A stretch of 64,000 bases of DNA from CAZYQW01 sp964649825 (GCA_964649825.1 CAZYQW010000121.1:62001-126000); one strand, 5' to 3'; numbered from the stretch's first letter, positions 17,884-27,590 are shown. Numbers and translations are program-made. The notes: generated by a model not told the origin, from the sequence alone.

Positions 17884-19448
17884 GAGTCGCGCGCGCCTTG
17901 TTCTCGTTGACCGACAAGCGGGGCGCGGCGGGGTTCGCGAAGGCGCTCGCGGACCGAGGCGTCGAGATCCTCTCGACCGGGAACACGGCGCGTGTCCTCC
18001 GCGATGGCGCGGTTCCCGTGGTCGACGTCTCCGAGTTCACCGGCTTCCCCGAGATCCTCGACGGACGGGTGAAGACGTTGCACCCGCGAATCCACGGCGG
18101 CTTGCTCGCGAGACGGGACGACTCGGCGCACGTCGGTCAAATGAGCGAGCACGGCCTCGTTCCGATCGATCTGGTCGTCGTCAACCTCTATCCGTTCGAG
18201 AGCGTCACGAGCGACGAGAGGGTGAGCCTCGAGGACGCGATCGAGAACATCGACATCGGCGGACCGTCGATGATCCGTTCGGCCGCGAAGAATCACGCGC
18301 ACGTGGCGGTGATCGTCGATCCCGACGACTACGCGACGGTGCTCGCGGAGCTCGTCTCGAACGACCGGTCGGTGTCGCTCGGGACGCGCCGGCGGCTCGC
18401 GCGGAAGGCGTTCGAACGAACCGCGGCCTACGACGCGGCGATCGCCGGGTTCCTCGCGCGCCGCGAGGAGTTCGGCGGGACGCCCGACGTGCCGTCGATC
18501 GCGTTCCTGTCGTGGTGCGCGCCCGAACCGCTCCGCTACGGCGAGAACCCGCACCAAGCGGCCGCGTTCTACCGGCTCCGCGGAGCGACCGAAGCGTCGC
18601 TCGCCACGGCCGAGCAGAAGAACGGCAAGGCGCTCTCGTACAACAACCTGCTCGACTCGGACGCCGCGCTCGCGCTCGCACGGGAATTCACCGATCCCGC
18701 CTGCGTGATCGTGAAGCACACGAATCCGTGCGGCGCCGCGGTCGCGGTCGACGCCGCCACCGCGTTCCGAATGGCGCTCGAAGGAGATCCGCTCTCGTCC
18801 TTCGGCGGGATCGTCGCGTTCAACCGCTCGCTCGACGCCGCGGCGGCCGACGCGATCGCGCAGCCCGACACGTTTTTCGAGTGCATCCTCGCTCCGTCGT
18901 TCGACGACGAGGCGCTCCAGATCCTCACCACCCGGCCCAAGTGGGGGAAGAACGTGCGCCTTCTCGCGACCGGCGACGGACCGCCGCGCGCAGACGAGCA
19001 CGAGGTGCGCAAGATCCGCGGTGGTCTCCTGGTCCAGACGCGTGACGCCACGGGACTCGACGATCCGTTCGAACCAAAGGGCGAATACGTCGTCGAAACC
19101 GCGCGGGAGGACGATCTGCGGCTCGCGTGGGTCGCGGTGAAGCACGTGAAGTCGAACGCGATCGTCCTCGTCAGGGACGGCCGCATCGTCGGCGTCGGCG
19201 CGGGGCAGATGAGCCGAGTCGACTCAGTGAGGATCGCGGTCGACAAGGCCGGCGACCGGGCCCGAGGTTCCGTGCTCGCAAGCGACGCCTTCTTTCCGTT
19301 CCGCGACGGTGTCGACGCCGCCGCCGCGGCGGGGGTGAGCGCGATCGTCCAACCGGGCGGCTCGGTCAAGGACCGTGAGGTGATCGCGGCCGCGAACGAG
19401 CACGGGATCGCGATGATCTTCACCGGAGTCCGTCACTTCCGTCACTAA
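17880..19448 (+). CDS. purH: bifunctional AICAR formyltransferase / IMP cyclohydrolase
   Basis: Last two steps of de novo IMP synthesis. 522 residues from the ATG that overlaps the prfB stop; the frame is open further upstream inside prfB but without support. The N-terminal cyclohydrolase (MGS-like) domain shows LFSLTDKRGAAGFAKAL, LSTGNTARVL and RVKTLHPRIHGGLLARRD. The C-terminal transformylase shows LRYGENPHQAAAFY, the NGKALSYNNLLDSDAAL motif, VIVKHTNPCGAAV with the catalytic Lys-His pair, and the C-terminal DAFFPFRDGVDAAAAAGV and FTGVRHFRH. Full length for the family. Confidence 0.96.
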   Translation: MRVARALFSLTDKRGAAGFAKALADRGVEILSTGNTARVLRDGAVPVVDVSEFTGFPEILDGRVKTLHPRIHGGLLARRDDSAHVGQMSEHGLVPIDLVVVNLYPFESVTSDERVSLEDAIENIDIGGPSMIRSAAKNHAHVAVIVDPDDYATVLAELVSNDRSVSLGTRRRLARKAFERTAAYDAAIAGFLARREEFGGTPDVPSIAFLSWCAPEPLRYGENPHQAAAFYRLRGATEASLATAEQKNGKALSYNNLLDSDAALALAREFTDPACVIVKHTNPCGAAVAVDAATAFRMALEGDPLSSFGGIVAFNRSLDAAAADAIAQPDTFFECILAPSFDDEALQILTTRPKWGKNVRLLATGDGPPRADEHEVRKIRGGLLVQTRDATGLDDPFEPKGEYVVETAREDDLRLAWVAVKHVKSNAIVLVRDGRIVGVGAGQMSRVDSVRIAVDKAGDRARGSVLASDAFFPFRDGVDAAAAAGVSAIVQPGGSVKDREVIAAANEHGIAMIFTGVRHFRH

Positions 19449-19613
19449 CCGGCTTGCGCAAGCGTTCCCAGCTCGGACTCGGGACCGGGGGAGGTTCCGC
19501 GCCTCCGGCCGGCAGTCCGCACGATCAGCCCAACTTCCGCGCGCGGCATTCCGTTCGCGGTAGCTCTCCATCAAACCGCCGGACTCCGGACGTCCCCGAT
19601 TCGAGGTGAGGTG

Positions 19614-20450
19614 ATGAGGGTCGATTCGATCATGACGAAGGGTGCGGTCACCGTGGAACCGGACGACGCCGTCGACGTCGCGATCCGGCTCATGGATGAC
19701 TGGGACATTCACCACCTGCCGGTCGTCGACCGGCAGGGTGGACTGTGCGGAATCCTGTCCGATCGAGACCTGCTGACGTCGACCGGTGGGGTGCTCGGCG
19801 GCGCCGACGACGGTGCCCGGCGCGTCGGCGACCTGATGACCAAGTACGTCGAAGTCGTCGACCCGAGCACTGAAGTCACGCAGGTGGGCGTCGAGCTCCT
19901 CGTCGGACGGTTCAGCGGCCTCCCGGTCGTGAGCGAAGGGGTGCTTGTCGGCATGCTCACCGACGTGGACCTCGGCCGGGCGTACCTGCGCGCCATCCGC
20001 GACCGGAAGCTCGCGGCCGCCCGCGACCCGATGGTCCGCGAGCTCATGACGGAGCGGGTCGAGACGATCGGTCCCGGCACTTCGCTGCGCGAGGCGCTCG
20101 ACCTTTGTCGAGCGCGGTGCATCCGTCACGTCCCGGTCGTCGATGGCGATCGAGTCATCGGCATCGTGTCGGATCGCGACCTCCGGCGCGCGATCGGGCG
20201 GCATCAACTTCACGACTCGGTGTATCGGAGTTCGACGGGTGCACCGCTGACCGTGGCTCCCGACACCCGCATGTCGCGAGCGGTCGAGATGATGCTGGAG
20301 TCGAGGATCGGATCGCTTCCGGTGACGGTCGACGGCGATCGTCTCGCCGGGATCATCACGATGTCCGACGTCGTCGATCACGCCGTGAACACGCTCTGGG
20401 AGGTCGAGAGCTCGCCGGCGTCGATGATCGTCGAGGAAGGCTCGGATTGA
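19614..20450 (+). CDS. protein of four tandem CBS domains
   Basis: 278 residues with four CBS repeats and nothing else: about 1-60 (MRVDSIMTKGAVTVEPDDAV, HHLPVVDRQGGLCGILSDRDLL), 70-125 (VGDLMTKYVEVVDPSTEV, GLPVVSEGVLVGMLTDVDLG), 145-205 (RELMTERVETIGPGTSLREA, RHVPVVDGDRVIGIVSDRDL) and 215-270 (LTVAPDTRMSRAVEMML, GSLPVTVDGDRLAGIITMSD). Paired CBS motifs form Bateman modules that bind adenine nucleotides, so this is probably a small-molecule sensor subunit; no effector domain or partner gene is adjacent. A GTG at 19611 is in frame, but the ATG at 19614 sits better behind the Shine-Dalgarno GAGGTGAG. Confidence 0.9.
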   Translation: MRVDSIMTKGAVTVEPDDAVDVAIRLMDDWDIHHLPVVDRQGGLCGILSDRDLLTSTGGVLGGADDGARRVGDLMTKYVEVVDPSTEVTQVGVELLVGRFSGLPVVSEGVLVGMLTDVDLGRAYLRAIRDRKLAAARDPMVRELMTERVETIGPGTSLREALDLCRARCIRHVPVVDGDRVIGIVSDRDLRRAIGRHQLHDSVYRSSTGAPLTVAPDTRMSRAVEMMLESRIGSLPVTVDGDRLAGIITMSDVVDHAVNTLWEVESSPASMIVEEGSD

Positions 20451-20486
20451 GATGCCCGGGCGCGTCGCGGCCGGAAGGGCGTCGCC

Positions 20487-21473
20487 TCAACCGTGCGCTT
20501 TCAGGCTCCTCAGCTCTTCGGTCAGCGCCGGCACGATCTCGAACAGGTCGCCGATCACGCCGTAATCCGCGATCTTGAAGATCGGCGCCTCTCGATCCTT
20601 GTTGATCGCGACGATCACCCGCGACGATCCCATGCCGGCGAGGTGCTGGATCGCGCCCGAGATTCCGCAGGCGATGTAGAGGTTCGGCGAGACGGTCTTG
20701 CCGGTCTGGCCGACTTGATCGCCGTGGGGGCGCCATCCCGCGTCGACCGCCGCCCGCGACGCCCCGACCGTGCCGCCGAGGACGTTCGCGAGTTCCTCGA
20801 GGACGCGGTACGGCTCGGGTCCTCCCATCCCGCGGCCTCCGGAGACGATGACGTCGGCCTCCGTGAGCTCGATCTTCTTCGCGCCTTCCGGCTCGATCAG
20901 TTCCTTCAGGACGACGCGCGGCGTCGAGTCGATCGATGCCGTGATCGACGCGGGCGAGACATCGCCGCCGCTCGATTCGGCCGGCGTGAAGACGTTCGGA
21001 CGGAGCGTCGCGAGGAAGCGCGCGGCGCGCGAGCGCACGGTGATGCGGGCCTTGCCCGCGTAGATCGGTCGGCGCGCTTCGATCCGACCGTCGACGACGG
21101 CGAGGCCGATGCAGTCCGACACCTGCGGCACGCCAAGGAGCGCCGAGACGCGCGGCGCGAGGTCTTTGCCCATCGCCGAATGGGGCAGGAGCACGGCCTT
21201 CGCGTCCCGGGCGGTCGCGACTTCGGCGATCGCCCGAGCGTAGACACCGGGCGCGTAGGCGGCGAACGCTCCTCCTCCGCCATGCAGCACTTCGGTCGCG
21301 CCGTACCGGCCCAGGGATTCGACTCCCTCGACCGACTCCGGTCCGAGCACGACGGCGGTGACGCCGACGCCGAGCTCCCTCGCGAGCCCTGCCGCCGCGG
21401 TGACGACCTCGAGCGCGCCCTTCTTCAGCTTGCCGTCCTTCTGCTCGGCGAACGTGATGATCTCGGATGCCAT
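20487..21473 (-). CDS. etfA: electron transfer flavoprotein, alpha subunit
   Basis: Carries FAD and passes electrons from acyl-CoA and related dehydrogenases to the quinone pool through ETF-QO. 328 residues, the standard length. The C-terminal FAD domain shows VIVSGGRGMGGPEPYRVLEE, VGASRAAVDAGWRPHGDQVG, QTGKTVSPNLYIACGISGAIQH and AINKDREAPIFKIADYGVIGD, all family signatures. It starts one base after the etfB stop, so both subunits are made from one mRNA in equal amounts. Confidence 0.97.
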   Translation of the reverse strand: MASEIITFAEQKDGKLKKGALEVVTAAAGLARELGVGVTAVVLGPESVEGVESLGRYGATEVLHGGGGAFAAYAPGVYARAIAEVATARDAKAVLLPHSAMGKDLAPRVSALLGVPQVSDCIGLAVVDGRIEARRPIYAGKARITVRSRAARFLATLRPNVFTPAESSGGDVSPASITASIDSTPRVVLKELIEPEGAKKIELTEADVIVSGGRGMGGPEPYRVLEELANVLGGTVGASRAAVDAGWRPHGDQVGQTGKTVSPNLYIACGISGAIQHLAGMGSSRVIVAINKDREAPIFKIADYGVIGDLFEIVPALTEELRSLKAHG

Positions 21474-21474
21474 G

Positions 21475-22224
21475 TCAGATCACCTTTGCCTCTTCACGGA
21501 GCCGTCGAACCAGCTCGGGTACCGCTTCCTTGCCTTCGCCGATGATGCGTCCCGGGGGGCGCGGCGGCGGGGGTTCCATGCTCACCACCTCGAGCTGGTT
21601 CGCGGGGATGGTGACCTGGACCTCGTCGATCGGCTTCTTCTTCGCCGCCATGATCCCTTTCAGCGACGTGTAGCGGGGCTCGTTCAGCCCCTTTTGCGCG
21701 GTGAGCACGCACGGCATCGGGACGTCGTAGACCTCGGTCTTTCCCTCCGCCTCCCGGTGGACCGTGACCCGCCCCTCGGCGACCTCGACCTTCACGACCT
21801 CGGCCACGCACGGCAGGTCGAGGAGGGTGGCCACGATCAGCCCCACCTGCGCGTTGTCCTGATCGACCGCCTGCTTGCCGAAGAACGCGATGTCGAAGGT
21901 CATGCCTTTGAGCGCCTCGGCGAGAGCCGAGGCGGTCGACAAGGGGTCCCGATCGACCGCGTCGTCCTTGATCACCAGCGCCTTGTCGGCGCCCATGGCC
22001 AGGCAATGACGCAGCTCCTTGGTGGAGTCGCCGCCGCCGAGCGACAGGATCGTGACCTCGCCGCCGTGCCTTTCCTTGATCTGGATGCACTCTTCGACGG
22101 CGAACTCGTCGTAAGGGTTTACGACGTAGGAGACTCCGCTTTGATCGATCGACTTTCCGTCGGAACCGACACGGATCTGGGACGCCGTGTCCGGCACCCG
22201 CTTCACGCAGGCCACGAGGTTCAT
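21475..22224 (-). CDS. etfB: electron transfer flavoprotein, beta subunit
   Basis: Partner of EtfA; binds AMP. 249 residues from the ATG at 22224, which has a GGAGAG ribosome site and yields the expected N-terminus MNLVACVKRVPDTASQIRV; an in-frame ATG at 22332 would add 36 unrelated residues. Signature segments: VNPYDEFAVEECIQIKE, LSLGGGDSTKELRHCLAMGA, FFGKQAVDQDNAQVG (AMP site), PCVLTAQKGLNEPRYTSLKG. It is the first gene of the etfB-etfA pair, 133 bases downstream of the HD-GYP gene. Confidence 0.96.
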   Translation of the reverse strand: MNLVACVKRVPDTASQIRVGSDGKSIDQSGVSYVVNPYDEFAVEECIQIKERHGGEVTILSLGGGDSTKELRHCLAMGADKALVIKDDAVDRDPLSTASALAEALKGMTFDIAFFGKQAVDQDNAQVGLIVATLLDLPCVAEVVKVEVAEGRVTVHREAEGKTEVYDVPMPCVLTAQKGLNEPRYTSLKGIMAAKKKPIDEVQVTIPANQLEVVSMEPPPPRPPGRIIGEGKEAVPELVRRLREEAKVI

Positions 22225-22357
22225 CAGCTCTCCGTCGTGCGCTCGGAGGAAAACGGGCGATCCTAGGCAAGCGGCGCCGGATGGGAAAGGGGGCGGCGAC
22301 GGCGCGAAACGTCGCAGGAGACGCGGATCCATACGAGCCCCGGAAGGCTCGCGCGCG

Positions 22358-23413
22358 TCAGATCATGCGGATGGTGTCGGGCGCCCGGACGTTCTGGACC
22401 AGGCCCGCCTTCACGCAGTCGAAGAGGCTTCGGACGAGGTCCGTGTCGAGCCGACCCGCCTCGCATTCCTGCTCGAGGATCTGCATGGCGTCCGCCGTCG
22501 CCATCGGGCTGCGGTACGAGCGCTGGGACGTGATCGCGTCCCAATAGTCAGCAATTCGAACGATGCGGGCGTCCAGGGGGATCTGGGCACCCTTGAGGCC
22601 GTCGGGGTATCCCGTGCCGTCGATGTTCTCGTGGTGCCAGCGGATCATCGACACCACGCCCGCGAGGCAGCTGATCGGGTGGCACAGGTCGGCGCCGCAC
22701 CCGGGGTGGGACTTCATGATCGCGTACTCGTCCGGCGTGAGCGGACCCGGCTTGTCGAGGATTGCGTCCGGGATGGCGAGCTTGCCGATGTCGTGGAGCC
22801 GCGCGCCCAGCGCGATCCGTTCGATCTCATCGCCGGAGAGGCCGATGCGCTCGGCCATCATCCGCGAGATCTTGGCGGTGCGGTCGGAATGCTCGCGCGT
22901 GTACGGGCTCTTCATGTCGATGATGCGCGCCAGCGCGAGCATGAACTCCCTCAGGTGCGTGTCCTCGGCCTTGCGACGCTCCTTCAACAGCTCCAGCTCC
23001 AGGGAGCGCCGTTGGAGGTATTGCTTCTCCAGGACCCGACGGATCGTGTTGATCACCTCTTCGAACCGGAACGGCTTCTTGAAGTAATCGAACGCCCCGT
23101 TCTTGATGGCCTGGATCGCGAAGTCGAGCTCGAGGTGGCCCGTGATCACTGCGACGTCGGTCTCCGGATACGTCCTCCGGATGCGCGATAGGAGCTCCAG
23201 CCCGCCCATGATCGGCATGGAGATGTCGGTGATCACGAGAAAGAAGCGCTCGCGCGTCAATCGCTCGAGCGCCTCTTCACCGTTCCGTGCCTCGACGACT
23301 TTGGCGTACCCGCTGTGGCGCAGGAAGTCGGCCAGAGACTCGCGGATCGCGTCCTCGTCGTCGACGATCAGAATCGAACGCAGTGGGGGGTCGCCCGAAT
23401 GTCCGTCGGTCAC
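22358..23413 (-). CDS. response regulator with HD-GYP cyclic-di-GMP phosphodiesterase domain
   Basis: About 351 residues. Receiver domain near the N-terminus: ILIVDDEDAIRESLADFL, phospho-acceptor Asp in FFLVITDISMPIMGGLELL, and the conserved Lys in FDYFKKPFRF. A coiled linker leads to an HD-GYP domain with intact metal ligands and signature: GARLHDIGKLAIPD, then WHHENIDGTGYPDGLKGAQI and ARIVRIADYWDAITS. HD-GYP enzymes hydrolyse cyclic-di-GMP to GMP. The start is taken as GTG 23413, which follows AAAGGGG at good spacing and lies just before the receiver; an ATG at 23524 in the same frame would add 37 residues. No sensor kinase is adjacent. Confidence 0.92.
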   Translation of the reverse strand: MTDGHSGDPPLRSILIVDDEDAIRESLADFLRHSGYAKVVEARNGEEALERLTRERFFLVITDISMPIMGGLELLSRIRRTYPETDVAVITGHLELDFAIQAIKNGAFDYFKKPFRFEEVINTIRRVLEKQYLQRRSLELELLKERRKAEDTHLREFMLALARIIDMKSPYTREHSDRTAKISRMMAERIGLSGDEIERIALGARLHDIGKLAIPDAILDKPGPLTPDEYAIMKSHPGCGADLCHPISCLAGVVSMIRWHHENIDGTGYPDGLKGAQIPLDARIVRIADYWDAITSQRSYRSPMATADAMQILEQECEAGRLDTDLVRSLFDCVKAGLVQNVRAPDTIRMI

Positions 23414-23614
23414 CAGTACCCCTTTCGCGCGGTCCGATCCTGGAACCGGCGGTCTTGAAAATGGATACGCTTCAAGTTCTTCAGTAGCTTCTATCGGCCG
23501 GTAACAGACACGAAGCCGCGACATCTAGGGGATCACCGGCCGGAATCATGAAGTGGTCGACCGGGCAATGTTTCAATCCTGAACGAACCCGACAAGACGT
23601 CGTCGGACGAGCGT

Positions 23615-24421
23615 CTACGGCGCGTCCCGAGATTCCTGGAACTGGAACTTCTGACCCAGGTAGACGCGCCGCACCTCGGGATCGTTCGCGAGGTCGCGCG
23701 GGAGACCTTCCCGAAGGATGTTCCCGTCGCTGATGATATACGAGCGGTCGGTCGTCGCGAGCGTCGAGTGGACGTCGTGGTCGGTGAGGAGGATCCCGAT
23801 TCCGCGCTTCTTGAGGCTGACCAGGATCTCGCCGATCTCCTCTTTCGCCTTCGGGTCGACGCCGGAGAACGGCTCGTCGAGCAGGATCAGTCGTGGGTCG
23901 GTCGCGAGCGTCCGGGCGATCTCCAGCCGGCGGCTCTCGCCGCCCGACAGCGTCTCGGCCCGGTTGCGCGCGAGCCGTCCGATGCCGAGTTCGTCGAGAA
24001 GCGCGTCCGTGATCGAGCGACGTTTGTCCTTCGGATAGTTCCGCGCCTCGAGCACGGCGAGGAGGTTCTCCTCGACGGTGAGCTGGCGGAACACCGACTT
24101 CTCCTGCGACAGGTAGCCGATGCCGAGCCGAGCGCGCCTGTACATCGGCTCGCGGGTGATGTCCCGCCCCTCGAACACGACCTCACCACGGACTGGGGTG
24201 ATCAAGCCGACGGTCATGAGGAACGTCGTCGTCTTTCCCGCTCCGTTCGGGCCGAGGAGGCCGACGATCTCGGCCGCGTCGACGTGGAACGAGACGCCGT
24301 CGACCACGGTTCGATTGCCGTAGATCTTGACCAGACCGCGCACCTCGAGCAGGTGTGCGGTCGCAGCCGGCTCATTCGCCTTCTGCGTGCGCGGAACGCG
24401 CACCGCAGCCTTCTTCGTCAT
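23615..24421 (-). CDS. lptB: LPS export ABC transporter ATP-binding protein
   Basis: Powers LPS extraction from the inner membrane by LptFG. 268 residues. Walker A GPNGAGKTTTF, Q-loop region IGYLSQEKSVFRQLTVEENL (the LptB form of this motif), signature LSGGESRRLEIART, Walker B LILLDEPFSGVDPKA, and H-loop LLTDHDVHSTL. The N-terminus has about 20 extra basic residues before the ABC core. The start at 24421 is set by the ATGA overlap with the signal peptidase gene; the frame stays open far upstream only because of high GC. Its partners (lptC/F/G) are not in this window. Confidence 0.93.
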   Translation of the reverse strand: MTKKAAVRVPRTQKANEPAATAHLLEVRGLVKIYGNRTVVDGVSFHVDAAEIVGLLGPNGAGKTTTFLMTVGLITPVRGEVVFEGRDITREPMYRRARLGIGYLSQEKSVFRQLTVEENLLAVLEARNYPKDKRRSITDALLDELGIGRLARNRAETLSGGESRRLEIARTLATDPRLILLDEPFSGVDPKAKEEIGEILVSLKKRGIGILLTDHDVHSTLATTDRSYIISDGNILREGLPRDLANDPEVRRVYLGQKFQFQESRDAP

Positions 24422-26049
24422 CGAATCAGCTTCCAGCGGAAGTGAGGGAAGATCGGCCAGAAGACGGCGATCGCCTTGCCGAGGAGGAGTTCGCGAGGAA
24501 CGAAGCGGAAGCGCTCGTCGCGAAGCGGTTGGATCACCGGGGCGGGACCGACCGGCGTCCGGTACGTCTCGCCGTAGACGTCGATGAACTCGCGGGGGTT
24601 GTTGGTGCGATCGTTGCGTTCCCTCATCACCTTGGTGCCGTCGGAGAACGTCGCCTCCTGTGCGGACCACATCCGGCCGTCGCTCGAGTTCTGCGTGTTG
24701 TCGCCGAGCGCCAGGAGCGCATCGTCGGGGACTTCGAAGTACTGGCGGCGGTTGTTCGTCGTCACGAGGTAGTGGATGTCGCGATGCACCTCGATCTCTT
24801 CCAGGGTCGCGCCGCCCCCGACGACCCCGAACTCGACGGCGTTCTCCGACGTCCGCGGCTCGGGGTAGAGCGGGGTGGGGTCGTCGCCGCCGTCGCTCGA
24901 GTCGATCTCGTACGCGAACGACAGCAGCGGCTCGCCGTCGATCTCGATCGAGAGCTCCTGATCGACGTGGTAGAACGCGACCTCCGTCGCCTTGCCCGGA
25001 TCGAGCGCGAACTGCGCCGACGCCACGACCGGCGAGTCCCCGACGACTGCGGTGAGGGGCTCTCCATCGCCGGTGCGGAACCCGGACTCGATGCGCGTCT
25101 CGCCGGTTCCGACCGGCAGGATCGCACGATGCTCGATGCCGGACGCGAACAGGACGATCCGGAGCTCGCGCGCGCCGTCGTCGGGCGTCGCCTCGCAGCG
25201 AAACGCGAGGTCCGAGACGTTCTCGGTCCCCATCTCCGGGAGGTGGATCGGCGCCGGGATTCCCCAGTCCGGATCGTAACCGTCCAGATACGCGTCCCGG
25301 ATCGACTCGCCGTGGCCATAGCGGATCATCGTGTTCGCGGTCACGAGGACCGTGTCCCCGTCGATCTTCCGGTCGCCTCGCACGACCTGGAAACGCGAGT
25401 CGAAGCTCTCGCCGGCCTTTCCCGAGGGATAGATCGTCTTCAGGACCGAGTCGCGCACGGAGCGCGGCTTGCGTGCGATCCGCATCGGACCGTACGAGCC
25501 GTCCGCCCGCTTCGGTGCGACGTGGATGTCGCCATTGAAGATCATCAGCTTCTCGCCCGGCAGCCCGATCAGCCGCTTGATGTAGTTCTTGCTGCGGTCG
25601 AGGGGGTATTTGAAGACGATCACGTCGTAGCGACACGGCTCGTCGATCAGGTACGAGTACTTGTTGACGAGCACCCGATCGAAGATCTGCCGGTCCTCGT
25701 TGCCGAGGATCGTCGGCTGCATCGATCCGGTCGGGATCTTGTAAGCCTCGATCAGGAAGTGCTTCAAGACCAGCGCCATGACCACGGCGATCGCCAGGCA
25801 CTCGATGTTCTCGGCGACGACTCGGCCGCGTCCGATCCCGATGAGGTAGCCCATCCACGCCAGCAGCCCAACGCCAGCGTAACGGCCTTTCTGCCAGAGG
25901 AACGTCGTCCGCGAGTCTGCATCGAGGATGCCGCCGACCGCGAAGACGAGCGCCACGCCGATTCCGGCGCCGATCAAGAGGAAGCGGAACGCGGCGGCCT
26001 GCTGCTCGGCGGTCGGCGGCGGCGGTGCGGGTGGTTTCTCTTTCGTCAT
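24418..26049 (-). CDS. lepB: signal peptidase I with a large inserted beta domain
   Basis: Inner-membrane Ser/Lys peptidase that removes signal peptides. 543 residues against about 320 in E. coli. Hydrophobic segments at about 22-42 and 55-72, and a third at 80-97 leading into the active site. Catalytic Ser in YKIPTGSMQPTI (about residue 109), catalytic Lys region RSKNYIKRLIGLPGEKL (about 150-165), and the final box ALGDNTQNSSDGR at about residue 444. Between the Lys box and the last box lie more than 200 extra residues of beta-rich sequence (for example EVAFYHVDQELSIEIDGEPL and VGGGATLEEIEVHRD) that resemble a concanavalin-like module. Co-transcribed with lptB by a 4-base overlap. Confidence 0.93.
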   Translation of the reverse strand: MTKEKPPAPPPPTAEQQAAAFRFLLIGAGIGVALVFAVGGILDADSRTTFLWQKGRYAGVGLLAWMGYLIGIGRGRVVAENIECLAIAVVMALVLKHFLIEAYKIPTGSMQPTILGNEDRQIFDRVLVNKYSYLIDEPCRYDVIVFKYPLDRSKNYIKRLIGLPGEKLMIFNGDIHVAPKRADGSYGPMRIARKPRSVRDSVLKTIYPSGKAGESFDSRFQVVRGDRKIDGDTVLVTANTMIRYGHGESIRDAYLDGYDPDWGIPAPIHLPEMGTENVSDLAFRCEATPDDGARELRIVLFASGIEHRAILPVGTGETRIESGFRTGDGEPLTAVVGDSPVVASAQFALDPGKATEVAFYHVDQELSIEIDGEPLLSFAYEIDSSDGGDDPTPLYPEPRTSENAVEFGVVGGGATLEEIEVHRDIHYLVTTNNRRQYFEVPDDALLALGDNTQNSSDGRMWSAQEATFSDGTKVMRERNDRTNNPREFIDVYGETYRTPVGPAPVIQPLRDERFRFVPRELLLGKAIAVFWPIFPHFRWKLIR

Positions 26050-26254
26050 CGGTCGTGGGTCCCGGAACGTTTACGGGGCGCAGGATAGCGTGTTGGGAGG
26101 GGGGGTCGGAGGGCGATTCTGGGGATGGAATCGAGCCGGGTCTGGACCGGCCCTTCGCCGGGTGGAGACGGTTTTCGAGAGTTCCTTGTCCGTCGGCGAC
26201 GGTGGACGTCGTTGCTTCCCCGCGAACGAGACCCGATCCTCTAGGGAGCGACCC

Positions 26255-27562
26255 ATGCGGACCACGACGATCACTCTGACCCTCTCCACCCTGTTTGCGG
26301 CCGGTCTGCGAGCCGACACCATCGAGGTTCCCGGCGATTATCCGACGATCGGGGCCGCGCTCGCGGCCGCCGGAAGCGGCGACACGATCGAGGTTTCTTC
26401 CGGGATGTACTTCGAGCGCGTGACGATTCCCGCGTTCAAGGCGGGTCTGAAGCTCGAGGGGAAGGGAAGCGTGATCATCGACGTCCACCCGAGTCGAGTG
26501 GGCTACGGTTACGGGATCCGCATCGACGCGGTCAACGTCACCCTCGAGAACCTCACGATACGCCACGCTCGAACCAGCGGCGGCTCGATCGGCTACGGCG
26601 TCTTCGGGCCGAGCAACGTCCATGGCCTCACGCTCGAGGACGTGACGATCGAGGACTGCGGCTCGAACGCCGTCTACGTGTTCGGAAACGACGTGCGCCT
26701 CGATGACTGCGTGATCCGCGCCAACTTCGACGGCGTCTACGTCGCCGGCTCCGGGACGAGGGTGACCGAGCTGACCGCCTACAGCTCCGACACCGCGATC
26801 GAGATCCACGGTCCGATGGTGCGGGTGGAGAAGTGCGACATCTCCGCGTGCGAGACCGGGATCGACCTGAACGCGGCCGACTTCGGGAAGATCCGGTTCA
26901 ACACGATCCGGGGCTGCGAGGAGGGGATCAGCGGCTACGGCGCCTCGGTGACGATCAGCGGCAACGAGGTGATCGGGTTCTCCGACGTCGGGATCTACCA
27001 TGAAGGTGATTTCGCGTCGATCACGAAGAACGAGGTCGCCAACGGCGGAGAGAGCGCGGATGGAATCCACCTCTACGTCGCGGACGAATCCAAGGTGAAG
27101 GACAACGAGGTCTCCTACGTGGGCGGCCGCGGACTGCGGGTCCGCAACTCGAACAACGTGGTCGTCCAGGACAACGAGCTGAAGCGTTGCGGAGGCTACA
27201 ACGAGCCGTACGGGATGGAGCTGTTCGACATCCACTTCTCCACCGTCACCGACAACGAGGTCGTCGACACGTGCGGAGACGGAATCTACCTTCGCGGCGA
27301 CGGGAACGTGATCGCCGACAACGAGGTGAAGAACAGCACGTTGGACGGAATCCGGGTCTTCAGCGGCTCGAACAACCAGGTGATCGACAACAAGGTCCAG
27401 AACAACGCGGGCGAGGGGCTCTGCAACTCGGGCAGCAGCACGACCTGGCGCGAGAACTCCGCGAAGAAGAACCGCATCGACCTCGCGAACAGCGGCACGG
27501 TCTCGTCCGTCGACAACGAGTACAAGACGGGCGGGCCGGGAACGACCCCGGAAGTCGAGTAG
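26255..27562 (+). CDS. secreted right-handed parallel beta-helix protein (NosD-like)
   Basis: 435 residues. Signal peptide MRTTTITLTLSTLFAAGLRA, then the start of a beta-helix (IEVPGDYPTIGAALAAAGSGD), followed by about twelve coils with the PbH1/NosD pattern of Asn-rich turns (for example ISGNEVIGFSDVGIYHEGD, ITKNEVANGGESADGIHLY, VQDNELKRCGG, IADNEVKNSTLDGIRVFSGS). Such proteins bind or cleave polysaccharide; no catalytic residues can be assigned here. The ATG at 26255 follows AGGGAGCG and begins the signal peptide, so the in-frame codons upstream, which overlap the signal peptidase gene, are not used. Confidence 0.88.
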   Translation: MRTTTITLTLSTLFAAGLRADTIEVPGDYPTIGAALAAAGSGDTIEVSSGMYFERVTIPAFKAGLKLEGKGSVIIDVHPSRVGYGYGIRIDAVNVTLENLTIRHARTSGGSIGYGVFGPSNVHGLTLEDVTIEDCGSNAVYVFGNDVRLDDCVIRANFDGVYVAGSGTRVTELTAYSSDTAIEIHGPMVRVEKCDISACETGIDLNAADFGKIRFNTIRGCEEGISGYGASVTISGNEVIGFSDVGIYHEGDFASITKNEVANGGESADGIHLYVADESKVKDNEVSYVGGRGLRVRNSNNVVVQDNELKRCGGYNEPYGMELFDIHFSTVTDNEVVDTCGDGIYLRGDGNVIADNEVKNSTLDGIRVFSGSNNQVIDNKVQNNAGEGLCNSGSSTTWRENSAKKNRIDLANSGTVSSVDNEYKTGGPGTTPEVE

Positions 27563-27590
27563 CCCGCCGGCTCCTCGCGAACGAACGAGA

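Noticed and set aside
19452..19463. Palindrome GCTTGCGCAAGC after purH as terminator
   Set aside because: It has no loop and no U-run; too short to claim as a terminator or operator.
24422..27235. Upstream extension of the lptB frame to 1206 residues
   Set aside because: The frame is open by chance across the signal peptidase gene; the ABC protein begins at the ATGA overlap at 24421.
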